Shown one piece after another: positions 1-8,929 of a stretch of 64,000 bases of DNA. A program made the translations under genes and the position numbers. Numbering within the stretch: the stretch's first letter is position 1; each line of letters starts with the position of its first letter. The DNA is taken from the NCBI GenBank assembly GCA_031367325.1, contig JANLPQ010000055.1:7073-71072 (forward strand). The letters are read 5' to 3'. The notes under the pieces are model-generated. The model was not told the DNA's origin and searched no databases. It saw only the letters and a list, made by a program, of their open reading frames with translations. The stretch comes from JAAFIP01 sp031367325. GTDB taxonomy: Bacteria > Pseudomonadota > Gammaproteobacteria > Burkholderiales > Burkholderiaceae_C.

Positions 1-783
1 CAAAAAGCGTCCTGCATTATCACTGTCGAGTGTGACCTGGCTGTGACCTGCCAGCAGGCTGTCAACTGGTTGCAAGCACTCCATGCGCTGCTCGTCGCTC
101 ATGGCTTCTAGTTGTTCTAGCGTTACCGCGTTATCAATGCGCAGGCCGCCAGTGTCAGTACGGCGCAGGCTGCTTAAATGCGCACCACAACCCAAGGCCT
201 CGCCAATGTCTTCACCCAATGTGCGAATATAAGTACCCTTACTCACAGTAGCTACTATTTTAATAGCTACTTGAGCAGGATTTACTTGAGTTAGCAGCAC
301 ATTTAGCTTATAAATTGTGACATGGCGAGGCTCACGCTCTAGCGTGATACCTTCGCGCGCATATTCGTACAAAGCCTTGCCGTCTTTTTTGAGCGCACTG
401 TGCATGGGCGGTATTTGGCTGATAGGGCCGGTAAATTGATGTTGCACGCGGTCAATATCGGTTTGCGTAACTTGCACTGCACGCGTAGCAATCACTTCGC
501 CTTCAGCATCACCCGTAGAAGTTTTAATTCCCAAAACGGCTGTAGCTTCGTAAGTTTTCACCGCTTCGAGTTGCAAAGCGCTGAACTTGGTGGCTGCACC
601 AAAGCACAACGGCAACACGCCGGTAGCCAATGGGTCGAGCGTACCCGTATGGCCAGCTTTTTCTGCACGTAATAACCACTTTGCTTTTTGCAAAGCGTCG
701 TTACTCGACAGACCCAAAGGCTTGTCCAGTAAAAGCACCCCGTGTACGGGGCGCTTCACGACCCGAACTCGTGGAGCATTCAT
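1..783 (-). CDS. truB: tRNA pseudouridine(55) synthase TruB, C-terminus cut by window edge
   Basis: Makes pseudouridine 55 in the T-loop of most tRNAs, in the cytoplasm. The reading frame is open from ATG at 783 to the edge at base 1, giving about 261 residues; the end of the protein is outside. The family motif GHTGTLDPLATG places the catalytic aspartate at residue 50, and the later conserved block SKGTYIRTLGEDIG begins near residue 181. Just before that block, residues ~163-179 (QVNPAQVAIKIVA) are encoded by a copy of the dispersed repeat seen throughout this window, which is very unusual for a housekeeping enzyme. It is the last gene visible of the rimP-nusA-infB-rbfA-truB operon; its ATG lies two bases after the rbfA stop. 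Identity is sure from the motifs; whether the repeat-bearing protein is fully active is not known. Confidence 0.96.
   Translation of the reverse strand, partial: MNAPRVRVVKRPVHGVLLLDKPLGLSSNDALQKAKWLLRAEKAGHTGTLDPLATGVLPLCFGAATKFSALQLEAVKTYEATAVLGIKTSTGDAEGEVIATRAVQVTQTDIDRVQHQFTGPISQIPPMHSALKKDGKALYEYAREGITLEREPRHVTIYKLNVLLTQVNPAQVAIKIVATVSKGTYIRTLGEDIGEALGCGAHLSSLRRTDTGGLRIDNAVTLEQLEAMSDEQRMECLQPVDSLLAGHSQVTLDSDNAGRFL
247..294 (-). repeat. Dispersed repeat copy 1, inside truB
   Basis: On the minus (coding) strand this reads CTCAAGTAAATCCTGCTC then AAGTAGCTATTAAAATAG, a near-consensus copy with core CTGCTCAAGtAGCTATT. It stays in frame with truB and encodes QVNPAQVAIKIVA immediately before the conserved SKGTYIR block. 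Confidence 0.85.
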
Positions 784-785
784 GT

Positions 786-1163
786 TTACGCTTCCTCGTC
801 TTTAGAGCGTGAGGCCACGGCCTTGCTGATCAGCATATTCATATCGGACGCTCGCTCTATGCTGCGGTCAAAATGAAAGTGCAATGTCGGCACGGTGTGA
901 ATGTGCAGCTTCTTAAACAGACCATTGCGCAAGAAACCTGCGGCTTGGTTCAGGCCCGCCGTTGCAGCATCTGGGTCGCCAGTGAGCAAGCTGAAGTACA
1001 CCTGTGCATGAGCATAGTCGGGCGTCACTTCTACTGCGTTGATCGTCACCATACCCACACGCGGGTCCTTTAACTCGCGCGCGATCAGCTCCGCCAGATC
1101 ACGCTGAATCTGGTCGCCCACGCGAATGCCGCGGTTCGGAGTTGATGTTTTCTTTTTGACCAT
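786..1163 (-). CDS. rbfA: Ribosome-binding factor A
   Basis: Small KH-like protein that binds the 30S subunit and helps mature the 5' end of 16S rRNA. The 125-residue length is usual for the family. The N-terminal RVGDQIQRDLAELIARELKDPRVGMVTI stretch is characteristic (core residues RV-D-I-R-LA-LI-EL-DPR). It starts at ATG 1163, 11 bases after the infB stop, and its stop is two bases before the truB ATG, so the three are surely co-transcribed and probably translationally coupled. Nothing unusual is seen. Confidence 0.96.
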   Translation of the reverse strand: MVKKKTSTPNRGIRVGDQIQRDLAELIARELKDPRVGMVTINAVEVTPDYAHAQVYFSLLTGDPDAATAGLNQAAGFLRNGLFKKLHIHTVPTLHFHFDRSIERASDMNMLISKAVASRSKDEEA

Positions 1164-1174
1164 GATGTAACTGA

Positions 1175-4123
1175 TTACAGCGTACGCGCTACTTCGCGAA
1201 TCTCAAAGAACTCCAGCACGTCATTTTCTTGAATGTCGTTGTAGTTCTTGATGTTCAAGCCGCACTCAAAGCCTTCTTTGACTTCTTTCGCGTCGTCTTT
1301 AAAGCGCTTGAGCGAATCAAGCTCGCCAGTGAAGATAACCACGTTGTCGCGCAGCAGGCGCAGCTTGGCAGTGCGCTTGACCAAACCTGAGGTGACCATA
1401 CAACCTGCAATCGAGCCAATCTTGGTAACGCGGAACACCTGGCGAATCTCGGCCGTGCCCAAGATTTCTTCTTTCTTGTCTGGTGTCAGCATGCCCGACA
1501 TAGCGGCTTTCACGTCATCTACAGCGTCATAAATGATGTTGTAGTAGCGAATGTCGACGCCGTTATTTTCAGCGGTCTTGCGTGCGCCTGCGTCTGCACG
1601 GGTGTTAAAGCCAATGATGACAGCCTTGGACGCAATAGCCAAGTTCACATCTGATTCACTGATACCGCCTACAGCAGTAAACACCATTTGCACTTTGACT
1701 TCGGGTGTAGATAGCTTGAGCAGCGACTGGGCCAACGCTTCTTGCGAGCCTTGCATGTCGGCTTTGACAATGATGGGCAGCAATTTAACTTCGCCCGCGT
1801 TGATATCAGAAAACATATTTTCCAACTTGGCGGCTTGAAGTTTAGACAGCTTGGTATTGCGGAACTTGCCAGCGCGGTAAGTGGCAATCTCGCGCACACG
1901 GCGCTCGTCCAACATCACCATAAACTCATCGCCTGCAGAGGGCACTTCGGTCAAGCCTTGGATCTCCACGGGAATCGACGGGCCTGCGGTTTTAATCGGT
2001 AAGCCATTTTCGTCCAGCATAGCGCGCACGCGGCCATAGGTCGATCCTGCTAACACCATGTCACCGGCTTTGAGCGTACCCGATTGCACCAAAATAGTGG
2101 CCACTGGGCCGCGGCCTTTGTCTAGGCGCGCTTCGATCACCAAGCCTTTGGCCATGGAGTCGACGGGCGCTTTAAGTTCTAACACTTCGGCTTGCAACAA
2201 GACTTGCTCTAGCAGCGCGTCAATACCCACGCCGGTTTTGGCCGACACGGAGACAAACGGCGAATCGCCGCCAAATTCTTCAGGCACTACCTCTTCGGCC
2301 ACCAGCTCGTTTTTCACGCGCTCAGGGTTGGAATCGGGCTTGTCGATTTTGTTGATTGCGACAACGATAGGTACGCCTGCTGCTTTGGCGTGTTTGATAG
2401 CTTCTTTGGTTTGCGGCATCACGCCGTCGTCGGCTGCCACCACCAAGATCACAATGTCAGTCGCCTTGGCACCGCGTGCACGCATGGCCGTAAACGCCTC
2501 GTGACCGGGCGTGTCCAAGAACGACACCATACCGCGCGGAGTTTCCACGTGGTAAGCGCCAATGTGCTGGGTAATGCCACCAGCTTCGCCCGATGCCACT
2601 TTGGCACGGCGAATGTAGTCCAAGAGCGAGGTTTTGCCGTGGTCGACGTGGCCCATAACAGTTACTACCGGTGCGCGTGGCAACAGTTCAGCAGTTTGTT
2701 CTGCGCCTTCGTCGTCGGTAAATGCCTCTGGGTCGTCTAGTGCAGCCACTACAGCTTTGTGGCCGAGTTCTTCCACCACAATCATGGCGGTGTCTTGGTC
2801 TAGCGGCTGGTTGATAGTGACCATCTGGCCGAGCTTCATCAACTTCATGATGACCTCAGACGATTTGACCGCCATCTTGTGGGCCAATTCCGCTACGGTA
2901 ATGGTTTCGGGCACATGCACTTCAATGACGCGTGCTTCTACCGCTGCTGCCGGTGCTTGTTGTTCGCGGTCGTCGTCGCCACCACGGCGTTTGCCGCGTG
3001 GGCCGCCGCGCCAGTTGCTGCGGCCTACGCCGCCGCTGCTGTCGCCACGGGTTTTGATTTCTTTCTTCTTGGCCGGGTCGCCGCCCCAGCTGGAGGACAG
3101 TTTTTCAGACTTCACTTCAGTCTTCGCGCCGCGCGGGCCGCTGGTAGGCGACGCCGCACCTGCTGCTGGCTTGGCACCCGGTGCGCCCGCTGGCTTGTGC
3201 AGCGTACCCTTTACGCCTTCTTTAGACACAGGCTTGGTTTCTTCAGGCTTTTTAGCCACTAGCACGCGCTTGGGTGCATTCATCATGGCGCGAATGGCTA
3301 CGGCTTCTGCCAGTGCTTTGTCGCGTCGCTCGGTCAAGTCTTTGGCGCGCGCTACGTCGTCGGCCTTAGCCTCGGCAGCTACACGCACAGCCTCGTCGGC
3401 GCTGGCTTTGGCCTTGTTGGCCACGGCGGCGGCAGCGGCTTCTTTGTCTGCTTGTGCGGAGTTGATGTTGGCAACCACGGCGTCTTTTTCAGCGCGTACA
3501 GCTTGCTTGCGTGCGGCATCTTCTGCCTGCATTTGTGCTAGCGTTTTAGTAGCTGGTTGAGCAGTATCTACTTGGCTTGCACCCTCTTTTTGCACATCAT
3601 TTTGGGCACGATTGGCATCTTCTACAGCTTTTTGGGCTACTGCCATGTCGCGCTCTTCTTGCGCTTCTCGCACGCGGCGGCGCTCGGTCAACTCTTCTTC
3701 TTGGCGATTAAGCAGCTCTGCTTGGCGACGGGCTTCGTCCTCGCGGCGGGCTAGCTCGGCATCATCCAACACCAAGGCGTTAGATTGTGCAGCGTCATCC
3801 GCAGCGGCGGTTTCAACCTCGTCATCACGCTGCACGAAGGTACGCTTTTTACGCACTTCTACCTGGATGGTGCGCGCTTTGCCTGTAGCGTCAGCTTGCT
3901 TGATTTCGGTGGTAGATTTTTTTACCAGCGTGATTTTTTTGCGCTCAGCCGAGGCGGTGCCATGGCTGGTCTGCAAAAAAGTCAGCAGCTTTTGCTTGTC
4001 GGAGTCGGTCAGCACATCGCTGGCAGACGCCTTGGGTACACCGGCACTTTTGAGCTGGTCTAGCAGCGTGTCGGTAGATTTTTTGAGTTCGCCTGCGAAC
4101 TCGGAGACTGTGGTACTTGACAT
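1175..4123 (-). CDS. infB: Translation initiation factor IF-2
   Basis: GTPase that delivers fMet-tRNA to the 30S subunit. The 982-residue length matches the long proteobacterial form. It has an N-terminal IF2 domain (about residues 1-55), a long Ala/Lys/Glu/Arg-rich linker, a second IF2-N domain near 400-455, then the G domain with GHVDHGKTS (about 489-497), DTPGH and NKID, followed by the EF-Tu-like and C-terminal tRNA-binding domains. In the linker (about residues 180-193) the peptide SQVDTAQPATKT is encoded by a diverged copy of the dispersed repeat. It lies between nusA (24-base gap) and rbfA, the classic order. Confidence 0.97.
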   Translation of the reverse strand: MSSTTVSEFAGELKKSTDTLLDQLKSAGVPKASASDVLTDSDKQKLLTFLQTSHGTASAERKKITLVKKSTTEIKQADATGKARTIQVEVRKKRTFVQRDDEVETAAADDAAQSNALVLDDAELARREDEARRQAELLNRQEEELTERRRVREAQEERDMAVAQKAVEDANRAQNDVQKEGASQVDTAQPATKTLAQMQAEDAARKQAVRAEKDAVVANINSAQADKEAAAAAVANKAKASADEAVRVAAEAKADDVARAKDLTERRDKALAEAVAIRAMMNAPKRVLVAKKPEETKPVSKEGVKGTLHKPAGAPGAKPAAGAASPTSGPRGAKTEVKSEKLSSSWGGDPAKKKEIKTRGDSSGGVGRSNWRGGPRGKRRGGDDDREQQAPAAAVEARVIEVHVPETITVAELAHKMAVKSSEVIMKLMKLGQMVTINQPLDQDTAMIVVEELGHKAVVAALDDPEAFTDDEGAEQTAELLPRAPVVTVMGHVDHGKTSLLDYIRRAKVASGEAGGITQHIGAYHVETPRGMVSFLDTPGHEAFTAMRARGAKATDIVILVVAADDGVMPQTKEAIKHAKAAGVPIVVAINKIDKPDSNPERVKNELVAEEVVPEEFGGDSPFVSVSAKTGVGIDALLEQVLLQAEVLELKAPVDSMAKGLVIEARLDKGRGPVATILVQSGTLKAGDMVLAGSTYGRVRAMLDENGLPIKTAGPSIPVEIQGLTEVPSAGDEFMVMLDERRVREIATYRAGKFRNTKLSKLQAAKLENMFSDINAGEVKLLPIIVKADMQGSQEALAQSLLKLSTPEVKVQMVFTAVGGISESDVNLAIASKAVIIGFNTRADAGARKTAENNGVDIRYYNIIYDAVDDVKAAMSGMLTPDKKEEILGTAEIRQVFRVTKIGSIAGCMVTSGLVKRTAKLRLLRDNVVIFTGELDSLKRFKDDAKEVKEGFECGLNIKNYNDIQENDVLEFFEIREVARTL
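3544..3583 (-). repeat. Dispersed repeat copy 2, inside infB linker
   Basis: Minus strand reads AGCCAAGTAGATACTGCTC then AACCAGCTACTAAAACGC. It matches the repeat consensus at most positions, including CAAGTAgAT and CTGCTCAAcCAGCTA, and uses the same open frame as the truB copy. It falls in the poorly conserved linker, where an insertion would be tolerated. Confidence 0.7.
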
Positions 4124-4147
4124 AATTTGTTGCTCGTCTCCATGATG

Positions 4148-5719
4148 TTATTGAGCCGCTGGCTCAGCATCGTTTGCATTAACTGGTTTGTTGGTCGCTT
4201 CGTCAGCAACCTTTGGGTTTGCTTCATTAGCAAACCAGTGTTCACGCGCTTTCATAATCAACGCGGTAGCCTCTTCTGCAGCTTGACCGGTAATGTCGGT
4301 GAGCTCGTCGGTGGCTAGGTCGGCCAGATCATCGCGGGTGTTCACGCCTGCAGCCTGCAGCTTGGCAATCAGCTCGGCGTTCAGGCCGTCCAAGTGGTTG
4401 AGATCTTGACTCACAGGCCCGCCTTCGGCAGACTCTTCTTTGGCAATGGCCATGGTCAGCAACGCGTCTTTAGCGCGGGTACGCAGCTCGGTCACTGTAT
4501 CTTCGTCAAAGCTGGCGATCTCCAGCATCTCTTGCAGCGGAACATAGGCCACTTCTTCCAGACTGGTAAAGCCTTCTTCGATCAAAATGTCGGCGACTTC
4601 TTGGTCAACGTCTAGCTTGGCCATAAACAAAGCGCGTGTGCCTTCGGTCTCGTTGGCTTGCTTTTGCGCAGATTCTGCGGCGTCCATGATATTGATCTTC
4701 CAGCCGGTCAAATCAGACGCTAGGCGCACGTTTTGCCCGCCGCGGCCAATGGCAATCGCCAGGTTTTCCTCGTCGACCACCACGTCCATGGCGTGGCGCT
4801 CTTCGTCTACCACGATAGAGCTCACGTTGGCCGGGGCCAGTGCGCCAATCACAAACTGCGCTGGGTCTTCGCTCCACAGCACAATGTCGACACGCTCGCC
4901 TGCCAGTTCGGTAGTGACAGCGTTCACACGCGTGCCGCGCACACCTACGCAGGTACCAATGGGGTCCACGCGCTTGTCATGCGAAATCACGGCGATCTTG
5001 GCGCGCGAGCCAGCGTCGCGGGCGCATGATTTAATCTCTAACAAGCCTTGCTCAATCTCGGGCACTTCGTTGCGAAACAGCTCCATCATGTACTGCGGTG
5101 CTGAGCGGGACAAGATGATCGGCGCACCGCGCAAGGTGGTGTCTACCTCCATGATCATGGCGCGCACACGGTCTCCAGAGCGCAAGTTTTCTTTAGGAAT
5201 CATCTCGCTACGGCGCAGGCGGCCTTCAACACGGCCGCTCTCTACGATGATGTCGCCTTTGTCCATACGCTTGACAGTGCCAACAAAAATCTTCTCGCCA
5301 CGGCTCATAAAGTCGTTCAAGATAATTTCGCGCTCAGCATCGCGTATTTTTTGCAAAATCACTTGCTTGGCGGCCATCGCGCCAATGCGGCCAATCGGCA
5401 CCGACTCAATCGGTTTTTCGATGTAGTCGCCCTCTTCGATGTCGGCCAACTGGTCTTTAGCGTCCATCAGCATTTCTTCGGCATCGGGATTTTGCAGGCC
5501 AGCGTCGTCAGCCACTACCAGCCAGCGGCGAAAGGTTTCGTAATTGCCAGAGTCACGGTCGAGCGCCACACGAATCTCCACGTCGCCGTGGCCTTCGGTT
5601 TGCTGCAGCTTTTTGGTGGCTTGCGCCAGCGCAGCTTCTACTGCACCAAACACCACGTCTTGCTCAACGTTTTTCTCACGGGAAATGGCTTCAATCAGCA
5701 TCAACATTTCACGGTTCAT
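4148..5719 (-). CDS. nusA: Transcription termination/antitermination factor NusA
   Basis: RNA polymerase-associated factor for pausing, termination and rRNA antitermination. The 523-residue protein starts MNREMLMLIEAISREK, typical of the family. It has an N-terminal RNAP-binding domain (about 1-125), an S1 domain (about 135-200, KIFVGTVKRMDKGDIIVE), two KH domains (about 205-345, with GTCVGVRGTRV and AIGRGGQNVRLAS), and C-terminal helix-hairpin-helix acidic repeats (about 360-500). It ends in a short Ala/Asn-rich tail. It is second in the operon, 111 bases after rimP and 24 bases before infB. Confidence 0.97.
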   Translation of the reverse strand: MNREMLMLIEAISREKNVEQDVVFGAVEAALAQATKKLQQTEGHGDVEIRVALDRDSGNYETFRRWLVVADDAGLQNPDAEEMLMDAKDQLADIEEGDYIEKPIESVPIGRIGAMAAKQVILQKIRDAEREIILNDFMSRGEKIFVGTVKRMDKGDIIVESGRVEGRLRRSEMIPKENLRSGDRVRAMIMEVDTTLRGAPIILSRSAPQYMMELFRNEVPEIEQGLLEIKSCARDAGSRAKIAVISHDKRVDPIGTCVGVRGTRVNAVTTELAGERVDIVLWSEDPAQFVIGALAPANVSSIVVDEERHAMDVVVDEENLAIAIGRGGQNVRLASDLTGWKINIMDAAESAQKQANETEGTRALFMAKLDVDQEVADILIEEGFTSLEEVAYVPLQEMLEIASFDEDTVTELRTRAKDALLTMAIAKEESAEGGPVSQDLNHLDGLNAELIAKLQAAGVNTRDDLADLATDELTDITGQAAEEATALIMKAREHWFANEANPKVADEATNKPVNANDAEPAAQ

Positions 5720-5830
5720 GTCACTAGCTCCTTAAATCATCAAAACTAAATGGTGCGGCAATTCGCCGCAGCACAAAACTACCCTCACTACAACTTGCAC
5801 TTTTGCAAATTGCACTTGAAATCACAAAAG

Positions 5831-6397
5831 TCACTCACTATCTGACTTGGCCTTGCGACCCTTAAAGTCAACAATCGGTGCCAGACGTGCTTCGCGCAAT
5901 TCATCCAAAGTAAAGCCCAAGGCTTGCATGGGTTGCGGCGCTTTCTTCTTGCTCACCCGCACGCCGGGCTTAGGCTCGGGCGCATCGCTCCAGACGATTT
6001 GCCAAACTCCTGCCTCAGCGATCTCCAGCGTGCCGCGAAACTTCTTGCGCTTGGCATTCACCTGCCCTTGCGCGGCCTCGCCCATCGGGGCTTTCAGCGT
6101 AATGTCAATCACCTCGCCTACAAAACGCTCAAAATCTGCCGCATGGCGCAGTGGCCGGTCAATACCCGGCGACGACACTTCCAAGCGGCGATACTCAATT
6201 TCTTCCACCTCTAGCGCAAACTGCAATTGGCGCGTGACGCGTTCGCAGTCTTCTACCGCTACCAAATTGCCTGGTGCGCCTGCTGTCCAAGGGTGGTCTA
6301 TCGTGATGCGCAGCAGGCCGCCTGCAGAGCGGTCAATCTCTACAAGGTCATAACCTAAACCACCCACGGTGGTTTCAACAATGCTCTGCAAACTCAC
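5831..6397 (-). CDS. rimP: Ribosome maturation factor RimP
   Basis: Needed for assembly of the 30S subunit. The family opening SLQSIVETTVGGLGYDLVEI is present, followed by LRITIDHPW, the CERVTRQL region and YRLEVSSPGIDRPLR. I take GTG 6397 as the start because it directly precedes the conserved SLQ-IVE-TV segment; an in-frame GTG at 6409 would add four residues and neither has a strong ribosome binding site. About 188 residues, slightly longer than the E. coli protein, with a basic tail. First gene of the operon; the promoter should lie in 6398-6485. Confidence 0.94.
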   Translation of the reverse strand: MSLQSIVETTVGGLGYDLVEIDRSAGGLLRITIDHPWTAGAPGNLVAVEDCERVTRQLQFALEVEEIEYRRLEVSSPGIDRPLRHAADFERFVGEVIDITLKAPMGEAAQGQVNAKRKKFRGTLEIAEAGVWQIVWSDAPEPKPGVRVSKKKAPQPMQALGFTLDELREARLAPIVDFKGRKAKSDSE

Positions 6398-6485
6398 GGT
6401 AAAACACACACCCTATGCAACAAAATCTGCACTAAATTCCAGCTAAACCATTCTGCCCAACCGGCCTATCGAAAACCGTTCGGCC

Positions 6486-6515
6486 AAAAAAAAACGGGCG
6501 CTAAATGCCGCCCGT
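6486..6515 (-). terminator. Rho-independent terminator of the AlkB-like gene
   Basis: On the minus strand ACGGGCG and CGCCCGT form a 7-bp GC-rich stem around an 8-base loop, followed directly by a run of nine T. It lies 33 bases beyond the stop of the minus-strand hydroxylase gene and upstream of rimP, so it would insulate the rimP operon. Confidence 0.85.
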
Positions 6516-6547
6516 CTGGTCGATATGTATCTGATTATAAAGGTTTT

Positions 6548-7606
6548 TTAGGCCTTTGCCAAGTTACTAGGGGCGGTATTTTGCAGTGCAGCAATGCGTC
6601 GGTGCATTAATTTAAACCACAAAGGCGGCACCATGGCCAGCATCAGGCACCCGGCGTAGCCCGTGGGCAGCTGCGGGCCGGGTAATGCTTGCAGCGTGGC
6701 ATAGGGCTTCCAGGCGTGCATATGGTGGTCCGAGTGGCGCTGCAGGTTAGCCAGCAGGCTGTTGGTTACTACATGGTCGGCGTTCCAAGCGTGCATCATG
6801 CCAAAAGCCTCGCGCTTGGTGCCGTTGGTATTGCGCTGCAGGCCGTAATGCTCAATATAGTTGACCACCTCTAATAACAAAAACGCCACTACAGATTGGC
6901 CAGCAAAAAACACTATATATTTGATAGCTGCTTGAGCAGGTAACACAAGGGTTGGAAGCACTAAAAGCATAATAGATGCGACCGTGCTCCACAGCAGCGG
7001 GCTATGTATCCAAGACGATTTTATTTGCCGTAAACGCTGGCCTTCCAGCCGCCAGCCGCTGGCCAAGCAGCCCCACAGGGTACGTGGTAAAAACCGGTAC
7101 AAACTCTCACCATAGCGGGCAGATGCAGGGTCGTCATGCGTGGCCGCCCGGGGGTGGTGACCGCGGTAATGCTCCACCATGAAGTGGCCGTAGCACACGC
7201 TGGTCATCAGCACCCAGCCGCAAAAACGGTCGATTTTCAGCTTGCTGTGACCAAGTTCGTGTGCAAAAGTGATGCCTTGCGACCCTGTCACGTAGCCCAC
7301 CGCAAAGGCCAGCCCCAGCGTGGTGATCCACTCACCTTGCACGGCGGCATAGGCCCCTAAGCCAATCAGCGCCAGCTGCAGCAGCACAAAAATACGCAAA
7401 ATCCAAGAAAAATAGGACAAATTAGCTGTGGGGTCTACTGCGTGAGGCGAAGTTTTACCACCCGGCAAATACACATCTAACAAAACCACCACCACCCAAA
7501 TCACCAAAGTCAGCACGCCGCTAAGGTGTGGGGCAGTCAGTACGCCCACAACAGCCAAAAGGGGTAAGGCCAAAGCCAGCAGGAAACGGTGATCTGAAAT
7601 TCGCAT
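6548..7606 (-). CDS. AlkB-type membrane di-iron hydroxylase (alkane 1-monooxygenase family)
   Basis: Integral membrane non-haem di-iron enzyme. The histidine motifs expected for alkane hydroxylases are all present in order: HELGH, EHYRGHH, the AlkB-specific NYIEHYGL, and LQRHSDHH. Several hydrophobic segments flank them. At 352 residues it is shorter than well-studied alkane hydroxylases (about 400). Residues ~216-231 (LVLPAQAAIKYIV), before the NYIEHYGL motif, are encoded by a copy of the dispersed repeat. No rubredoxin or rubredoxin reductase gene is adjacent, and the gene stands alone with its own terminator. The HYG motif points to alkane-like substrates, but the substrate is an inference. 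Confidence 0.88.
   Translation of the reverse strand: MRISDHRFLLALALPLLAVVGVLTAPHLSGVLTLVIWVVVVLLDVYLPGGKTSPHAVDPTANLSYFSWILRIFVLLQLALIGLGAYAAVQGEWITTLGLAFAVGYVTGSQGITFAHELGHSKLKIDRFCGWVLMTSVCYGHFMVEHYRGHHPRAATHDDPASARYGESLYRFLPRTLWGCLASGWRLEGQRLRQIKSSWIHSPLLWSTVASIMLLVLPTLVLPAQAAIKYIVFFAGQSVVAFLLLEVVNYIEHYGLQRNTNGTKREAFGMMHAWNADHVVTNSLLANLQRHSDHHMHAWKPYATLQALPGPQLPTGYAGCLMLAMVPPLWFKLMHRRIAALQNTAPSNLAKA
6912..6958 (-). repeat. Dispersed repeat copy 3, inside the AlkB-like gene
   Basis: Minus strand reads CAACCCTTGTGTTACCTGC then TCAAGCAGCTATCAAATATA. It keeps the same open frame as the truB and cbiB copies (LPAQAAIKYI). It lies in a hydrophobic segment between histidine motifs two and three. 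Confidence 0.85.
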
Positions 7607-7677
7607 AAATCATATTTTCTTATAGCTTGAACGCAGATGCAAGCAGGGAAACCACTCAGCGCATGGATAATCAAGCC

Positions 7678-8910
7678 ATGAATCCCTTGCTTTCCACGCT
7701 GCAGCCTTACCCTTTTGAAAGGCTGAAGGCGCTTTTTGCACCCATTACGCCCAACCTTGCTTATCGCGCTATCAGCCTGGGTATTGGCGAGCCCAAGCAC
7801 GCTACGCCGCAGTTGATTAAAGACGCATTGGTGAGCAATCTACAGGGCCTGGCGGGCTACCCGGCTACTGCAGGCGAGCCTGCATTGCGCCAAGCATGCG
7901 CGGCTTGGCTAAAGCGCCGTTACGATGTGACGGTGGATGCCACCACTCAGATTTTGCCGGTTAATGGTTCGCGCGAGGCGCTGTTCTCGCTAACGCAATC
8001 AGTTGTCGACCCGACTAAGGCGGGTGCCACCGTACTCAGCCCTAACCCGTTCTACCAAATCTACGAAGGTGCCGCCCTGCTGGCAGGTGCCAAGCCGTAC
8101 TATGTCAGCAGCGACCCGGCGCGCAACTTTGCCGTGGACTGGGACAGTGTGCCTGCCGATGTATGGGCCGCCACACAACTGGTCTTCGCTTGCTCCCCTG
8201 GCAACCCCACGGGCGCGGTGATGGCGCTGGATGAATGGAAAAAGCTGTTTGCCCTGTCTGACCAATACGGTTTTGTGATTGCGTCGGACGAATGCTATAG
8301 CGAGATTTATTTTCGTGACGAACCACCGCTGGGTGGGCTGGAGGCCGCAGTCAAGTTAGGTCGGCGCGATTTTAAAAACTTGATCGCCATGACCTCTCTG
8401 TCTAAGCGCAGCAACGTACCGGGCATGCGCAGTGGTTTTGTGGCGGGCGATGCCGCCCTGATCAAGCAGTTTTTGCTGTACCGCACCTACCACGGTAGCG
8501 CCATGAGCGGCACGGTGCAAGCCGCCAGTATTGCCGCGTGGAACGATGAACAGCATGTAGTGAACAATCGCGCACTGTACCGCGAGAAATTTGCCCAAGT
8601 CACGCCGTTGCTGGCCAGTGTGTTGAATGTCAAGCTGCCAGACGCCGCTTTCTACCTATGGGCGCAAATTCCTAAAAATGTGTGCGGTGGATCCGACACC
8701 GCCTTCGCGGCGCAGCTTTTAGAACAATACAATGTGACCGTGCTGCCCGGCAGCTACCTTGCGCGCGAGGCCACCGTTCGTGGGCACAGCAGCAACCCCG
8801 GTGCAGGCTTTATCCGCATGGCGCTGGTGGCTCCCACCGACGAATGTGCCGAGGCTGCGCAGCGTATTGTCGATTTTGTTACTAAAAATTCCAGCCTGTC
8901 TAAACTCTGA
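7678..8910 (+). CDS. dapC: Succinyldiaminopimelate transaminase DapC
   Basis: PLP-dependent class I/II aminotransferase that makes N-succinyl-LL-diaminopimelate in the lysine and peptidoglycan pathway. The start MNPLLSTLQPYPFERL fits the betaproteobacterial family; upstream in-frame ATG 7663 and TTG 7627 are less likely, and a GGAT precedes ATG 7678 at good spacing. Visible landmarks are LPVNGSREALF, SPGNPTG and the PLP lysine in SLSKRSNVPGMRSG. About 410 residues. It is divergent from the hydroxylase gene and followed by dapD after 19 bases, which supports the pathway assignment over a generic aminotransferase. Confidence 0.92.
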   Translation: MNPLLSTLQPYPFERLKALFAPITPNLAYRAISLGIGEPKHATPQLIKDALVSNLQGLAGYPATAGEPALRQACAAWLKRRYDVTVDATTQILPVNGSREALFSLTQSVVDPTKAGATVLSPNPFYQIYEGAALLAGAKPYYVSSDPARNFAVDWDSVPADVWAATQLVFACSPGNPTGAVMALDEWKKLFALSDQYGFVIASDECYSEIYFRDEPPLGGLEAAVKLGRRDFKNLIAMTSLSKRSNVPGMRSGFVAGDAALIKQFLLYRTYHGSAMSGTVQAASIAAWNDEQHVVNNRALYREKFAQVTPLLASVLNVKLPDAAFYLWAQIPKNVCGGSDTAFAAQLLEQYNVTVLPGSYLAREATVRGHSSNPGAGFIRMALVAPTDECAEAAQRIVDFVTKNSSLSKL

Positions 8911-8929
8911 TAATTTACCTTTCTACAAC

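Noticed and set aside
2634..3560. Long plus-strand open frame opposite infB
   Set aside because: Ser/Ala/Thr-rich antisense shadow of the GC-rich infB linker; infB itself is certain.
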